From Dryomyza anilis (lineage: Eukaryota; Arthropoda; Insecta; Diptera; Dryomyzidae), in assembly GCA_951804985.1 (NCBI GenBank), contig OX638132.1, positions 20,565,529-20,629,528 of the forward strand: 64,000 nucleotides of DNA, in the 5' to 3' direction. Positions 23,501 to 31,362 of the stretch are shown piece after piece. The notes under the pieces are model-generated. The model had not been told where the DNA came from. It did not search any database and was given only the letters and a program-made list of their open reading frames with translations. The position numbers and the translations under genes are program-made. Position 1 is the stretch's first letter. The number at the start of each line of letters is the position of its first letter.

Positions 23501-26500
23501 ATAACATTATTTGCAAACTTGGGGATTTTTTGTGGCTTCGTGTTTTAAGCACAAGGATTTAACCCCAAAAAATAATATAAAAATAATATAAAATTAATTT
23601 TATTTCACGCAGAGAAAAAATATGATTGAGGCTTGATTGTAACAAATAAACTATGATTGTAGCAGTAATAATGTGATTATTACGATCATTCTTGATTGTT
23701 TGGATAATTTCTAATTGTTGTGTTATTCATTAAATGATTTATAAATAGACCATTTTAGATTTATTTTAGGATTTTATTTTAATGTACAACTTATATTTTC
23801 ATTGGAAATCTTTTTGAAAGTAGTACTAAAATTTTATAAGCTGCAGGTTAATTTTGAGTTATGGGTCATTATAATCAAATTTTATGTTTAGAAAGCTATT
23901 TTTTTTTTGGCAAAAAAAATGGCTGATTGTCAGAGTAATAGTTATGTTTTGTTATAATCATGTCATGATTACTAAAATTATGTTAAATAACTAATGATTG
24001 TGCAAAAATGTACATGAATGATTTCCAGAATCATAAAATTATTGCCGAAATCATGTCATATATCTTTGGCAATATGAAATAAAAGCATAAGTCTAATTTT
24101 TGAACTTTTCAAGAGAGCCTTTTTAAACTTTACAACCGATTCCGAAAATTATTTTTAATAATATTTTAAAAATTATATTTGCAAATTTATGAAAAACTGA
24201 AATAAAATGAATGTCTGCAAAATGTTTTTGAAAGAATTTTTTTCGAAAGTTTTTTTTTTATTAAACAAAAATATAACAAGTAGATATTTTGATATTGATA
24301 TAATTAAAGTATTCATTTCCACGAGTCTAAACTATATTTAGATTTTCCCGAGACTGACCAGTGTCGGTTAATTTTTGTGTATATAAAAATATAAAATGTA
24401 ATAGAAATAGTGATAGTTTTGAGATTCTGAATATTGATATTCAATAATAAAGGTGTTTTTTAATGTTATTTTTTTTAATAAAATGTTATTCTTAAATTAA
24501 TTTGTTTCAGCACTATTATGTTTTAAACAATCAATGAATGATTTATGTAGCAAGGATGCCTGTGAAAAACATGATTATCGTAATTATTAGATGATTGCAG
24601 TAATCATGCAATGATTGCAGTAATCATGCAATTATTTCAGTAATCATGCAATGATTGCAGTAATCATGCAATGATTGCAGTAATCATGCAATGATTGCAG
24701 TAATCATGCAATGATTTCAGTAATCATGCAATGATTGCAGTAATCATGCAATGATTGCATTAATCATGCAATGATTGCACTAATCATGCAATGATTGCAG
24801 AAGTCATGCAATGATTGCAATAATTGCATTAATCATGCAATGATTGCACTAATCAAGCAATTATTGTAGTAATCATGAATTGATTGCAGTAATCATGCAA
24901 TGATTGTAGTAATCATGCAATGATTGCACTAATCATGCAATGATTGTAGTAATCATGCAATGATTGCAGTGATCATGCAATGATTGCAGTAATCATGCAA
25001 TGATTGCAGTAATCATGCAATGATTGCAGTAATCATGCAATGATTGCAGTAATCATGCAATGATTGCAGTAATCATGCAATGATTGCAGTAATCATGCAA
25101 TGATTGCAGTAATCATGCAATGATTGCAGTAATCATGCAATTATTGTAGTAATCATGCATTGATTCCAGTAATTATGCAATGATTGCAGTAATCATGCAA
25201 TGATTGCAGTAATCGTGCAATGATTGCAGTAATAGTACAATGATTGCAGTAATCATGAATTGATTGCAGTAATCGTGCAATGATTGCAGTAATCGTGTAA
25301 TGATTGCAGTAATCATGAATTGATTGCAGTAATCATGCAATGATTGCATCAAAGAAGGGCGCTTGTGAAAAACACGATTGCAGTAATCCTGCAATGATTT
25401 CTACTACAGAGTCACACAGAAAAACATAATTATGACAATATTAATTGCAATAATTAAATGCGGACGTTAAAACAAGATTGTGCTGATCATGTGTTTACTG
25501 TGTATATTTCAAAACCCGGAAGTACAAGCTTATTTTACACTCAAGAACTTAGATTTCCTTGCGTGTCGCGAAAAAAATCACGGCACATGTCTGCCTTTTT
25601 GTGTATCAATTCAATAAAATAAGGTTTTAAGTTTTACTTAAACATTGACGTTATAATGTCGAAATATATACTTGGTTCCGCATAAGTAACTTACTGTTTC
25701 GATATTGTCGGAACTCAACGTTCAGACTATTCGATTTATTAAAACAAGAAACGTTCCAAGTTATTTTAATGTTATAAGAACAATTCATAGAATGTAAATG
25801 TACAAATTACTAACTCTAATGTCCTAGTAACCGACCCCAACCAACCAACCCACCGACCAACCCACGAAATTGCATCCCCACAGCTCAGCGTTTCGCCTTG
25901 AATTATATTACTAGGCTCAAGACGCCTCTGCGGATGCAGTAATTTATAATAAAGCTCACTGCGGTCATATTTAAATAAATAAATTATGCCAAGTTAGGCC
26001 AAAGACTTTCGCCCGCATGAATATTATTCTTTTTTCATGACAACCACTCAATTCTCATTGTATCTCTTGTGTCTTTTTCGCACACAGGTCGCACTCTGTG
26101 ACAATCTGGAACTTCCTTTTCGCGATGAGTCCTTCGATGCTGTGCTTTCGCTGGCCGTTGTTCATCATTTTGCCACCACCGAGCGTCGCGTGGGCGCACT
26201 GCGAGAGCTGGCGCGCATATTGCGCATAGGCGGACGTGTCATCATTACTGTGTGGGCACTGGAGCAACGCCATCGACGCTTTGAGTCGCAGGATGTGCTA
26301 ATACCATGGCAACCGCCCAAGAATCGCAACTTTAACTATTCGGACGAGGAGGACGATGATGACTTCTTGCCGCCATATCATGCCTACACCGAGGACTCGA
26401 CGAATTCGAGTCGTTCGGCCGGTGATGGTGACAGCTCCAGTCTGTCGTCCTCATCGCCGGGCGAATCCTGCTACAGCTTTGTACGTCGTGCTATTCAGGT

Positions 26501-29500
26501 GAGTTGTAAATTCATAAGTAGAAAATGTGCGTGATATGTGAATTGTAAAGTTTTAAAAATCAATATGAGATTTGAATTTAAATTATGAAATCGAAATTAA
26601 AATCATCCTCACCATTTAGTTTTGAAGAAACCATTAATATTAGCGACATTTTTAATAATCTCGAACAAATTCAGCCGATTCCAAATCCGAAATTGTACTA
26701 ATTCGAGAATATCATCTTTATTTGTTTTATATTAAAATTATTATTTCAATGGATTCATAATTTGGGTAGTTCACTCATTCCAATATTTCGAAATTTTTCA
26801 AAATTTGTTTTTCATGCACATTACTACAAAATCCCAATGATCATCATTTACTTACTAAAAATTCACAAACAGAAACTGGCTAGCGGACGCAAACATCCTT
26901 GGTTTCTCGATTCATGGACCTCGAAGGACACCAAGAACGACAGCAGCCTCGATTACGAAGATGCCAAAGATCTGCCAATTGAATTACGTCGCCTCGAGGA
27001 CTTCGAAGACTTTGTGGAACCACCGCTCTCTGCAGGCCTCAAGTCGCGCAGTCTCGGTAGCATACTCAATCCGCCACCACGTCAAATTGTCCGCTCCCGC
27101 TCAAGCGTACCCAGTCTGGGTGGTCCACTGCTGCCAACGGCAGTCACGGAGCTCGCTCTTAAACCACAACCCGCTCAATTGCACGGTCTCCTGCAGGACA
27201 ACGGCACAGCTGCACTTGCCACCAACTCACCGCCGGCATCGTCTTCGCATGGTGCCGCCACCTCTGCAGCGCCCTCGCTTAGCCGTCGCCCCAAACTCAT
27301 AAAACAGAAACAATCCCTGTGTGATGAAGACTACCATCAACTGCCAGAAAATCATCCTTTTCATATGCTAAGTAGTTATAATGCCAGCAGTAATAGTGTC
27401 AGTAGCAGCCTCTACAGCGGGCGCAGTGGCATCCAGCAGCCACTCAGCGCTCGACAACGGGCGCAGGCCAGCATCTTTTTGCGCAAGCAAAGCTCGCTGA
27501 ATGAGGAACTGATGGCCGGTAATCGCATACGCGAAAAGGAACGCGTTCGCAAGCGCATCCAGAAGCAGATGTCGCTGAACGAAGCCTTTCTTTGTCGCTC
27601 CGCGCTCTTTTCACGTCGACTGCAGGTCATACGCGAGGGTTTCACCAGCAAAATCAAATCGTCAACGGGCAGTCTGGAGCGCGTCACCAAACAGGGTATC
27701 AACAAAATAATGCATAACCTCGGCAACAAAAGCGCTGCAGATGCAACTGCAGATGCGGCACAAAATGACACCGCCACACAGTCGTCAAATCAATGTCAAC
27801 AGCAGTCGCAGCCACATCATCATCACCATCATCAACACCATCATCATCACCACCATCATCAGCAGCAACCGCAGACGCAACACAATCAGTACCAGAGCCA
27901 AACTCAGCTGCCACCACCACCGTCGCTGATGCACAAGCCCATCTCGCTGAGCGGCATCATAGCCAACAAGTTCAACGGCGGCACTGTGACATATTGCAGT
28001 GTTGCCGACTGCGATCGTACTGCCGCCGCCTGCTACTGCAGCACATATCACACGAGCAACAGCTGCACGACCTGCTCCAACTGCACGAACTGCTGTCATG
28101 GCGCATCCGAAGAGCAACAGGACAAAGCGCGTCGCCACTCTCGCGAATCGGGTTCTGATTCATCCAAGGACAGCAGCCTGCAGTCGGACACCAGCATCGA
28201 GTCGGAGGACAGTTTCGCGTCAGTAATTTTCATACCGCGACCGGAGCAGCATCAGCAGCAGCTTAACTATCAACAGCAGCATCAGAATTCGAACTCGAGT
28301 TCCAGCAACTCATCGTCAAGCAATGGCGGCGGAGGAAATTGCAATGCACACAACAGTTGCTGTCAAAACAAATGTGGTGGTGGCGGAACCAAGTCATGCT
28401 GCACACATTTCAATGGTGCGCAGCAGCAGCCACATCGCGCACCATCTTTGCCAACTTCGCCGCTCATAATGCCGTGTCCACCGACGCCTGCACATTCGCC
28501 GGCAGCAGCACAGATTCTCGTAACGTCGCCACCCCAAAGCATGGCCGCTGTAACGGCGGCCATGGCGATATTAACACCGCCACTGAAATCAGACGCGCAG
28601 CAACGGAGTAGCCAAAACGACACCTTAAGCGCCAAGAACCGCTTCAACTTTGACGAGGCGCACATCAAACAGCAGCAGGTTGTGGAACAACAGCAACTTT
28701 CAAATGTTGTGCAGCCCGCACAGCAAAACATTAAGCAGCAGCTGGTGCCCAAAATCACGCGCCAAACCATTAAAGACCTGCCGCCGATACCGAAGTTCCG
28801 CAAACAGCAATCGCTGCAACTGCAACGTCAAAGTTTTCCAATTGTACGCCGTAGCTCAGCGACGGCAGGCACGCTGCCCGGTATGCCAAAGCTGATGTCG
28901 CTGGAGCTGTTCAACCCGGCCACCGATGATCTGGACAGCGACTCCAGCGAACCCTCGTCACCCGACTCCATCGACAGCGTTATTAGCGCGCCAAAATCAG
29001 CTTCTTTGTGCAGCGGCAGCAATGTCGAGGCTGAGTCAAACAAGGAGGCAGCGGGCTTGGAGCAGTGCATTAAAGCGCAGCAGCAGCAATATCACAGCGG
29101 CGAACTGCAGATCAACGGTTACACGCAGCAACAGCAGCAATCGACAAAATGCGCGCAGTTCGCCGAACAGCTGAGCGCGCAACTGCAACGCGAACTAGAC
29201 GACAAGCAGCAGCACAAGTGTCGCAGTCTCGATAGCATCGGCGACATCAACGACTATCTGGAGGACGCAAGTACCTGTGGCTCCGCAATGACAACAACAG
29301 CACCACACAAGAAACGCAACGGCGATGTGCGCGACATGATTGCGTTTCGAGAAGAATTGCGAGAGAGGCGTCTCTTGCTGGCGAATCTTTCGACGCAACC
29401 CAGTCAACAGCAGTCGCCGACATCGTCGTCCACCTCGTCGCTGTCTTCACAAACGCGCAGCTTCACTATACACGAGGAGGACGAAGAGGAAGATGACGAA

Positions 29501-30133
29501 ACAGGCGGCGTTGAGGAGGAGAACGAGCGCAGCTACACGCTGCAAATGTACGAGAATTGCAAAATCTCCAAATTCAACTACAAGCGCAATCGGCAGTACA
29601 ACCTGAATCCGGAGACCGCGTACCTACTGCAGGACGACGGGGACTCATCGGTGCGCGACGATGACGATATGGAGGACATGGAGCACGACGTTATACTGGA
29701 GGAGGACGAGGAAGAGGTGGCGGCAGCAGCAGCGCAATCGCCAGTTGTTGCAGATCGTCTTGCAGCTGATCAAAATGAATATGCAAGTAAAAATAGTCGC
29801 AACACCATTAAGTGCGAAGATGATGCGACCGTAGCGACCGCTCATGAGTCGAACAGCAATGAGCCGAAAGCAAACAGCAATGACGCGAGCAATTTACAGC
29901 AAAGGCAGTCGAGCGAATCGTGGGAGCATTCGAACAGTTCGACCAACTCACTGGACAGTCCATCACAGGGTGGTGGCGCCACCACACACCATCGGTACTA
30001 CCATGTGTTCCGCGAGGGCGAACTGGATGCGTTGATCAATCATCACGTGCATAGTCTGCATATCGTCTCTTCGTACTACGAACGAGCCAGTTGGTGTGTG
30101 GTCGCGGAGAAGGTACAGGTCTGGACAATTTGA
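5429..30133 (+). CDS. fid: fire dancer (fid), TRMT9B/Trm9-family methyltransferase: whole gene
   Basis: Model: join(5429..5510, 16740..17308, 26088..26498, 26873..30133), 4323 nt, 1440 residues plus stop. Every junction is GT-AG and in phase. Seen: a class I SAM-dependent methyltransferase core with motif I D-V-G-C-G-S-G near residues 180-186, an acidic G-V-D loop after it, F-D-A-V-L-S near 233, V-V-H-H-F near 241, and a final strand near the C-terminus (Y-Y-H-V-F through W-C-V-V-A-E-K-V). Known: Trm9 and ALKBH8 methylate modified wobble uridines of tRNA, while fly fid/TRMT9B is a paralogue linked to synapse growth. The absence of AlkB and RRM domains argues for fid over ALKBH8. About 1100 mostly low-complexity residues sit between the core (ending around P-W, 290-291) and the last 45 residues. 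Introns are 11.2 kb, 8.8 kb and 374 bp, the first two full of transposons. Exons 2-4 are secure; exon 1 is inferred. Confidence 0.85.
5838..6727 (+). repeat. 146-bp tandem repeat, about six units
   Basis: The marker CCAATGCAAATGG recurs near 5845, 6009, 6156, 6300, 6446 and 6592. Spacing is about 164, then 147, 144, 146 and 146 bp. The first unit is longer because a GTAGTAGAAATTAATAAAAA segment is doubled. Units contain GGAGTAGA submotifs. Minus-strand open frames across this array are products of repetition. It lies in fid intron 1. Confidence 0.85.
6804..7014. repeat. long perfect-like hairpin, 82-bp arms
   Basis: Arms 6804-6885 and 6933-7014 are reverse complements with only a few mismatches; the loop is 47 bp. 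The arm contains ACAGATTGGTTCGTTCTAGA. No TIR element family recognised. It sits directly after the tandem repeat in fid intron 1, so a fid pre-mRNA would fold it. Confidence 0.85.
7560..7790 (+). repeat. imperfect ~24-bp tandem repeat
   Basis: About ten units of the type TACCATGAAAAATAGTTCGT, drifting along the array (TTACCATAAAAATTGTTTAT and similar towards the right). It belongs to the TIR element around it. Confidence 0.7.
8621..9076 (+). mobile_element. 5'-truncated non-LTR retrotransposon, copy 1
   Basis: Flanked by an 11-bp target-site duplication, CTAATAGTTCT (8610-8620 and 9077-9087). The open stretch 8726-8977 encodes the end of a LINE ORF2: G-I-P-A-P-D-H-C-R-S-C, E-E-V-E, H-L-L-C-D-C-P-N-L, a Cys/His motif typical of the C-terminus of jockey/I/LOA-type proteins. 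The 3' end is ACAAACCAAACCTAAT. It was inserted while full upstream parts were lost, as normal for LINEs. Confidence 0.8.
9172..10109 (+). mobile_element. Helitron-like non-autonomous element
   Basis: Starts TCTCCAGATATATAT and ends GGGTCCAGCTAG followed by T, i.e. the CTRR-T rule of Helitrons. The middle has about three imperfect ~145-bp units (GGGGCGTGGCACCTCCC, CATTAAAATTGCTATAACTCC). No Rep or helicase frame. The host A-T insertion site is not clean at the left end, so the class is probable only. Confidence 0.5.
10818..12079. mobile_element. TTAA-flanked inverted-repeat element rich in CCGTTAACG
   Basis: TTAA at 10814-10817 and 12080-12083 flanks ends TAACCCAAGAAACA and TGTTTCTTGGGAACTA. 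Subterminal zones (10850-11105 and 11770-12060) are full of CCGTTAACG, ACGGACTCACTCCGTA and CGAAACG motifs on both strands; the middle (11140-11760) is AT-rich. There is no transposase. TTAA duplication suggests a piggyBac- or Kolobok-type mobiliser. Open frames at the ends come from the repeated motifs. Confidence 0.6.
12159..12660. other. GC-richer unassigned stretch
   Basis: Open frames exist on both strands (minus 12159-12491, plus 12238-12453 and 12481-12663), more GC than neighbours. No conserved motif recognised, no splice context that joins it to fid. Could be an unrecognised repeat or a non-coding exon. Confidence 0.2.
12962..14789. mobile_element. TGCGAG-rich foldback insertion
   Basis: It interrupts the surrounding MITE and is flanked by TACCCAG (12955-12961 area and 14790-14796 area), possibly a 7-bp target duplication. 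A perfect 10-bp hairpin GGCTACCCAG/CTGGGTAGCC at the right junction makes the exact end uncertain. Both ends carry CTCGCAC/TGCGAG motifs on both strands, in ~95-bp units (13090-13390) and again at 14460-14780. The middle holds a LINE fragment. Confidence 0.5.
13575..14125 (-). pseudogene. 3' end of a non-LTR retrotransposon ORF2, degraded
   Basis: Minus strand: L-D-R-I-Q-Q-R-A-I-Y-L-I-G-D then S-L-E-H (13857-14120), and after frameshifts F-V-V-H-H-A-L-Q-R and F-S-R-T-I-R-L-W-N-N-L-P, the usual end of jockey/CR1-type reverse transcriptase proteins. A poly-A tail reads as the T run at 13566-13576 on the plus strand. It sits inside the TGCGAG-rich insertion. Confidence 0.65.
15346..16008 (+). 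mobile_element. mini-me-like repeat, copy 2
   Basis: ATACCCTACACTAAGAG start, TTTGTAACACCCAGAAGGAAGC, CTCCTGAGTCGATTT, a short GTCTGTCT run, then GGTATCAAATGAATGGAAAT, TTATAGTCGG and the tail to CAAACTGGTTT. Close to the copies at 56005 and 62916. Confidence 0.7.
16740..17308 (+). CDS. fid: fid exon 2: low-complexity N-terminus and SAM motif I
   Basis: The acceptor is AACATTACAG at 16739 and the donor is GAG|GTACGT at 17309; it ends in phase 0. An in-frame TAA lies just upstream of the acceptor, so the frame opens only through splicing or at the ATG at 16829. The first half encodes Gln, then Thr/Ala/Ser-rich sequence from ACA and GCA repeats. The Trm9 homology starts at A-L-E-R-A-Y-V-H-D-V-Y-E (about residue 141) and includes the glycine-rich SAM loop and the following G-V-D-R acidic strand. 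The frame continues 37 codons past the donor into the intron, but that sequence lacks similarity to the family. This places the splice firmly. Confidence 0.85.
17769..17992. mobile_element. small MITE, TIR ATATCGTCGGTGATACTGC
   Basis: Inverted ends ATATCGTCGGTGATACTGC (17769) and GCAGTATCACCGACGATAT (to 17992); 224 bp; AT-rich centre without coding. In fid intron 2. Confidence 0.7.
18197..18701. mobile_element. 505-bp palindromic MITE, TIR GGGTGTCACTTATT
   Basis: Flanked by TA (18195-18196, 18702-18703). Ends GGGTGTCACTTATT and AATAAGTGACACCC-like. Homology between arms runs far inward (CGTGCCACAAGTACATTG pairs with CAATGTACTTGCGGCACG), so it is a near-complete palindrome. It lies 11 bp from the rosa-like transposon. 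Confidence 0.75.
18713..19974 (-). mobile_element. rosa-like Tc1/mariner transposon (DD41D), nearly complete
   Basis: 1262 bp between TA dinucleotides (18711-18712, 19975-19976). Right end CAGGGTTTTTCAAATGGGAC (complement), left end drifted at its first five bases, then TTTTTCAA and GCTACAAAAGT. One transposase frame fills the element. It is the likely parent type of the palindromic MITEs at 1246-1500 and 34356-34685. Confidence 0.85.
18815..19890 (-). pseudogene. rosa-like DD41D transposase with two nonsense codons
   Basis: Begins M-E-R-Y-T-S-Q-Q-R-V (near 19890) with an N-terminal helix-turn-helix region. The catalytic triad is visible: S-D-E-A-Q-F-W, Q-Q-D-G-D-T-S-H-T and D-L-T-P-L-D-Y. 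Exactly 41 residues separate the second and third aspartates, which defines DD41D. Two tryptophan codons have become stops in the same frame: TAG near 19586 (after V-T-S-L) and TGA near 19055 (after G-P-V-D). There are no frameshifts. About 345 codons would be full length. Known: DD41D elements were first described as rosa in Ceratitis. Confidence 0.85.
19977..21594. other. fid intron 2, unassigned
   Basis: AT-rich DNA without repeats or frames that I recognise. Confidence 0.4.
21595..22195 (+). repeat. T/G-rich low-complexity tract
   Basis: About 600 bp of imperfect TTTTTGCTTTTGTTTTTGTG-like units with irregular length; on the plus strand it is almost free of C except in GC-TTTT steps. In fid intron 2. 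Confidence 0.8.
22196..22406 (+). mobile_element. possible RTE-type LINE 3' tail
   Basis: GTGCCACGCCCATTTACCC, then CGGATCAGCCGTTTTGACGG and AACAAACAAACCAACAAAGAG leading to TTATTATATGTATAGG. This resembles the 3' tails of RTE-like retroposons in insects. No coding part. Confidence 0.35.
22664..23107. mobile_element. CACCCAG MITE interrupted by a second copy of itself
   Basis: Outer element: GCACCCAGAAAAAATTCCCT at the left and TTTTTTTTCTGGGTG at the right (23107). It is split by an inner complete copy at 22730-22948 flanked by TA on both sides. The left flank keeps CAAATCCCATTAAAATTGG and the right flank resumes at ATATACAAAAAATAAATC. Confidence 0.7.
22730..22948. mobile_element. CACCCAG MITE, inner complete copy
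   Basis: 219 bp, TA target duplication, ends CACCCAGAAAAA and TTTTTTCTGGGTG; internal AAAATTGGTCAATAGGACAA and CCTATTGACTATTTTTAATA. Confidence 0.8.
24587..25356 (+). repeat. 20-bp palindromic minisatellite, about 38 units
   Basis: The unit is ATGATTGCAGTAATCATGCA, itself an inverted repeat (TGATTGC/TAATCA, then ATGCAT-like joints). Central units (24960-25140) are identical; edge units vary. Copies of GTGAAAAACA(T/C)GATT flank both sides (24567 and 25367). Earlier sequence at 23636-23700 has looser versions of the motif. In fid intron 2, 700 bp before exon 3. Confidence 0.9.
25395..26087. other. end of fid intron 2
   Basis: No repeat family or gene recognised apart from a CACACAGAAAAACAT motif at 25414. 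A CCAACCAACC-rich patch lies at 25837-25866. The splice acceptor is preceded by a pyrimidine stretch. Confidence 0.4.
26088..26498 (+). CDS. fid: fid exon 3: rest of methyltransferase core
   Basis: The acceptor is CGCACACAG ending at 26087 and the donor is TTCAG|GTGAGT at 26499. The exon is 137 codons and phase 0 at both ends. It continues directly from exon 2 (G-G-E joined to V-A-L-C-D-N). It carries the strand and loop L-E-L-P-F-R-D-E-S-F-D-A-V, the A-V-V-H-H-F motif, the helix R-A-L-R-E-L-type segment, I-G-G-R-V-I-I-T-V-W-A and the R-R-F-E-S-Q-D segment ending at P-W. After that comes an acidic stretch (E-E-D-D-D-D) and a serine-rich tail. GC content is clearly above the introns, as expected for coding DNA. 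Confidence 0.9.
26873..30133 (+). CDS. fid: fid exon 4: long disordered region and C-terminal strand
   Basis: The acceptor is CACAAACAG ending at 26872 and the TGA stop is at 30131-30133. It encodes 1086 residues. The start (K-L-A-S-G-R-K-H-P-W) resembles a Trm9-family segment. Then follow Ser/Pro/Gln-rich sequence, a His/Gln tract near residue 668 (about 27812-27890), a Cys-rich patch near 28020-28110, Gln runs and acidic runs near 29480-29530 and 29690-29720. Four K-Q-x-S-L-like sites (near residues 500, 559, 584 and 996) resemble basophilic kinase sites. The last 45 residues return to the conserved fold. The frame stays open over 3.2 kb, so the region is under coding constraint. Many open frames appear on both strands here, but they follow from CAG/GAC repeats. 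Confidence 0.9.
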   Translation, partial: KLASGRKHPWFLDSWTSKDTKNDSSLDYEDAKDLPIELRRLEDFEDFVEPPLSAGLKSRSLGSILNPPPRQIVRSRSSVPSLGGPLLPTAVTELALKPQPAQLHGLLQDNGTAALATNSPPASSSHGAATSAAPSLSRRPKLIKQKQSLCDEDYHQLPENHPFHMLSSYNASSNSVSSSLYSGRSGIQQPLSARQRAQASIFLRKQSSLNEELMAGNRIREKERVRKRIQKQMSLNEAFLCRSALFSRRLQVIREGFTSKIKSSTGSLERVTKQGINKIMHNLGNKSAADATADAAQNDTATQSSNQCQQQSQPHHHHHHQHHHHHHHHQQQPQTQHNQYQSQTQLPPPPSLMHKPISLSGIIANKFNGGTVTYCSVADCDRTAAACYCSTYHTSNSCTTCSNCTNCCHGASEEQQDKARRHSRESGSDSSKDSSLQSDTSIESEDSFASVIFIPRPEQHQQQLNYQQQHQNSNSSSSNSSSSNGGGGNCNAHNSCCQNKCGGGGTKSCCTHFNGAQQQPHRAPSLPTSPLIMPCPPTPAHSPAAAQILVTSPPQSMAAVTAAMAILTPPLKSDAQQRSSQNDTLSAKNRFNFDEAHIKQQQVVEQQQLSNVVQPAQQNIKQQLVPKITRQTIKDLPPIPKFRKQQSLQLQRQSFPIVRRSSATAGTLPGMPKLMSLELFNPATDDLDSDSSEPSSPDSIDSVISAPKSASLCSGSNVEAESNKEAAGLEQCIKAQQQQYHSGELQINGYTQQQQQSTKCAQFAEQLSAQLQRELDDKQQHKCRSLDSIGDINDYLEDASTCGSAMTTTAPHKKRNGDVRDMIAFREELRERRLLLANLSTQPSQQQSPTSSSTSSLSSQTRSFTIHEEDEEEDDETGGVEEENERSYTLQMYENCKISKFNYKRNRQYNLNPETAYLLQDDGDSSVRDDDDMEDMEHDVILEEDEEEVAAAAAQSPVVADRLAADQNEYASKNSRNTIKCEDDATVATAHESNSNEPKANSNDASNLQQRQSSESWEHSNSSTNSLDSPSQGGGATTHHRYYHVFREGELDALINHHVHSLHIVSSYYERASWCVVAEKVQVWTI

Positions 30134-30970
30134 GTGGTTGGAGGGGATTTCTGGGTGTAATACCGAGGCTTGTAAATGGGTCGGAAAGCACTAACACATT
30201 GTTCAGTGATGATCTTAATGCATAACACAGTTCGAGAAATTTAATATAAATATAAAATTTAATTAATGCACACGAAAACATTCTCAGAATTTTCGAGAGC
30301 ATAGGAACAGTAATTCTAAGAGCTATGTATTTTGTCTATAGGCTCCCGAAGTGTAAGGGCTGAACGATGAAATCTTGTATCGAGGTGCTTATCGTCGAAA
30401 TTTCAACTTAATATTTAATTTTAAAGCTATAAGAACAATCAACATTGATATTCTGATTTCGAAAATCTTGCACGTAGACTTGATTTTTTTTCTAATTTTG
30501 ACAATTATTAAAATATAATTGGGACCAAAATTGATTTATTTGGAAATATTCAAGAAGAAATATAAAAAACTCTGCCAATAGAAATCATAATCCGGAATGT
30601 TTTGCAATTCGAATGAATTTAAACCACGTGAAGTTTGATGTCAATTGGAAATGTATCTATTCTAGAAATCACATTGTGAATTCATTTTCATGTTATTTTA
30701 AAGATTAGGTACATGTTAAAATATTGATGTTAAAAACTAAAATTGCCCTCCTCTGTGACACATTCGGCAGAGTGATTTGAAGTGTAACCAATTTTAAAAT
30801 AGTGAAGATTTCCAAAACTATTTTATCATTTTCACATGTGAATTTACAATTGTACAAACAACATGTCTAAATTGCAGCGTGTAAAAATGACAATGGTCTC
30901 TATTCAAACGAAAAAAAAAATTAAAAACATTTTAGGACAGCTTTAAAAATGGACCAACAGTTTAATGACG
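30134..30970 (+). other. fid 3' UTR and flank, no polyA signal identified
   Basis: No AATAAA in the first several hundred bases; variants such as AATATAAA occur near 30242. No other gene seen. Confidence 0.3.
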
Positions 30971-30974
30971 CATT

Positions 30975-31312
30975 CGAAAAGCGAGATTAAAGGCTTTTCA
31001 AGGAAATGTTCTACTCTCAGAGGATTTTCATTATCTGCCGAGAGGTAGCGTCATACACACAGAAAAAAATACTATATAAGTAATAGTTTTTTTACTATTA
31101 AAAATAGTCAATAGGATAAATTATTATTTTAATCGGAAAATACCATTAAATACTAATTGAGTTTATATGAAAAAATGTAGTTTTTTTATACTATTAAATC
31201 AATAATAGTTCTATTGACCAATTTTAATGGGATTTGAGGAATATTTGTTGTCGCGGTAGCGGGTATTCGAATCGACAACGTAGTCCAACGCACTAACTGA
31301 CCAACTGACGAT
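30975..31312 (-). mobile_element. tRNA-derived SINE, copy 1, interrupted
   Basis: The tRNA-like head lies at 31248-31312 on the minus strand: A box TCGTCAGTTGG (31301-31311) and B box GATTCGAATACCC (31261-31273). The body (GCTACCTCTCGGCAGATAATG, AGAGTAGAACATT) follows at 30975-31055 after an inserted CACACAG-type MITE. The same body follows a tRNA-like head at 59430-59703. Confidence 0.6.
31056..31245. mobile_element. CACCCAG-family MITE, truncated, inside the SINE
   Basis: Starts CACACAGAAAAAAATACTAT, shares AATAGTCAATAGGATAAATT and TTTTAATGGGATTTGAGG with the copies at 22730 and 31986 in opposite orientation. The far end is lost. Confidence 0.6.
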
Positions 31313-31362
31313 ACCATATTCAATATGAGTGACGCATATTTATTCCCTAAACTAATAAGTAA

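Noticed and set aside
24587..25356. Regular 20-bp repeats resembling a CRISPR array
   Set aside because: Units are contiguous with no unique spacers, and the host is an animal genome. It is a minisatellite; the open frame read across it is an artefact.
26762..26872. Extending fid exon 4 upstream to the ATG-like start of its open frame
   Set aside because: The preceding 37 codons are AT-rich intron sequence with hydrophobic residues unlike the family, and the CACAAACAG acceptor at 26872 restores the conserved reading.
26961..30035. Many open frames on both strands inside fid exon 4
   Set aside because: They arise from CAG, CAC and GAC codon repeats of the true frame, begin at arbitrary methionines and show no family motifs.
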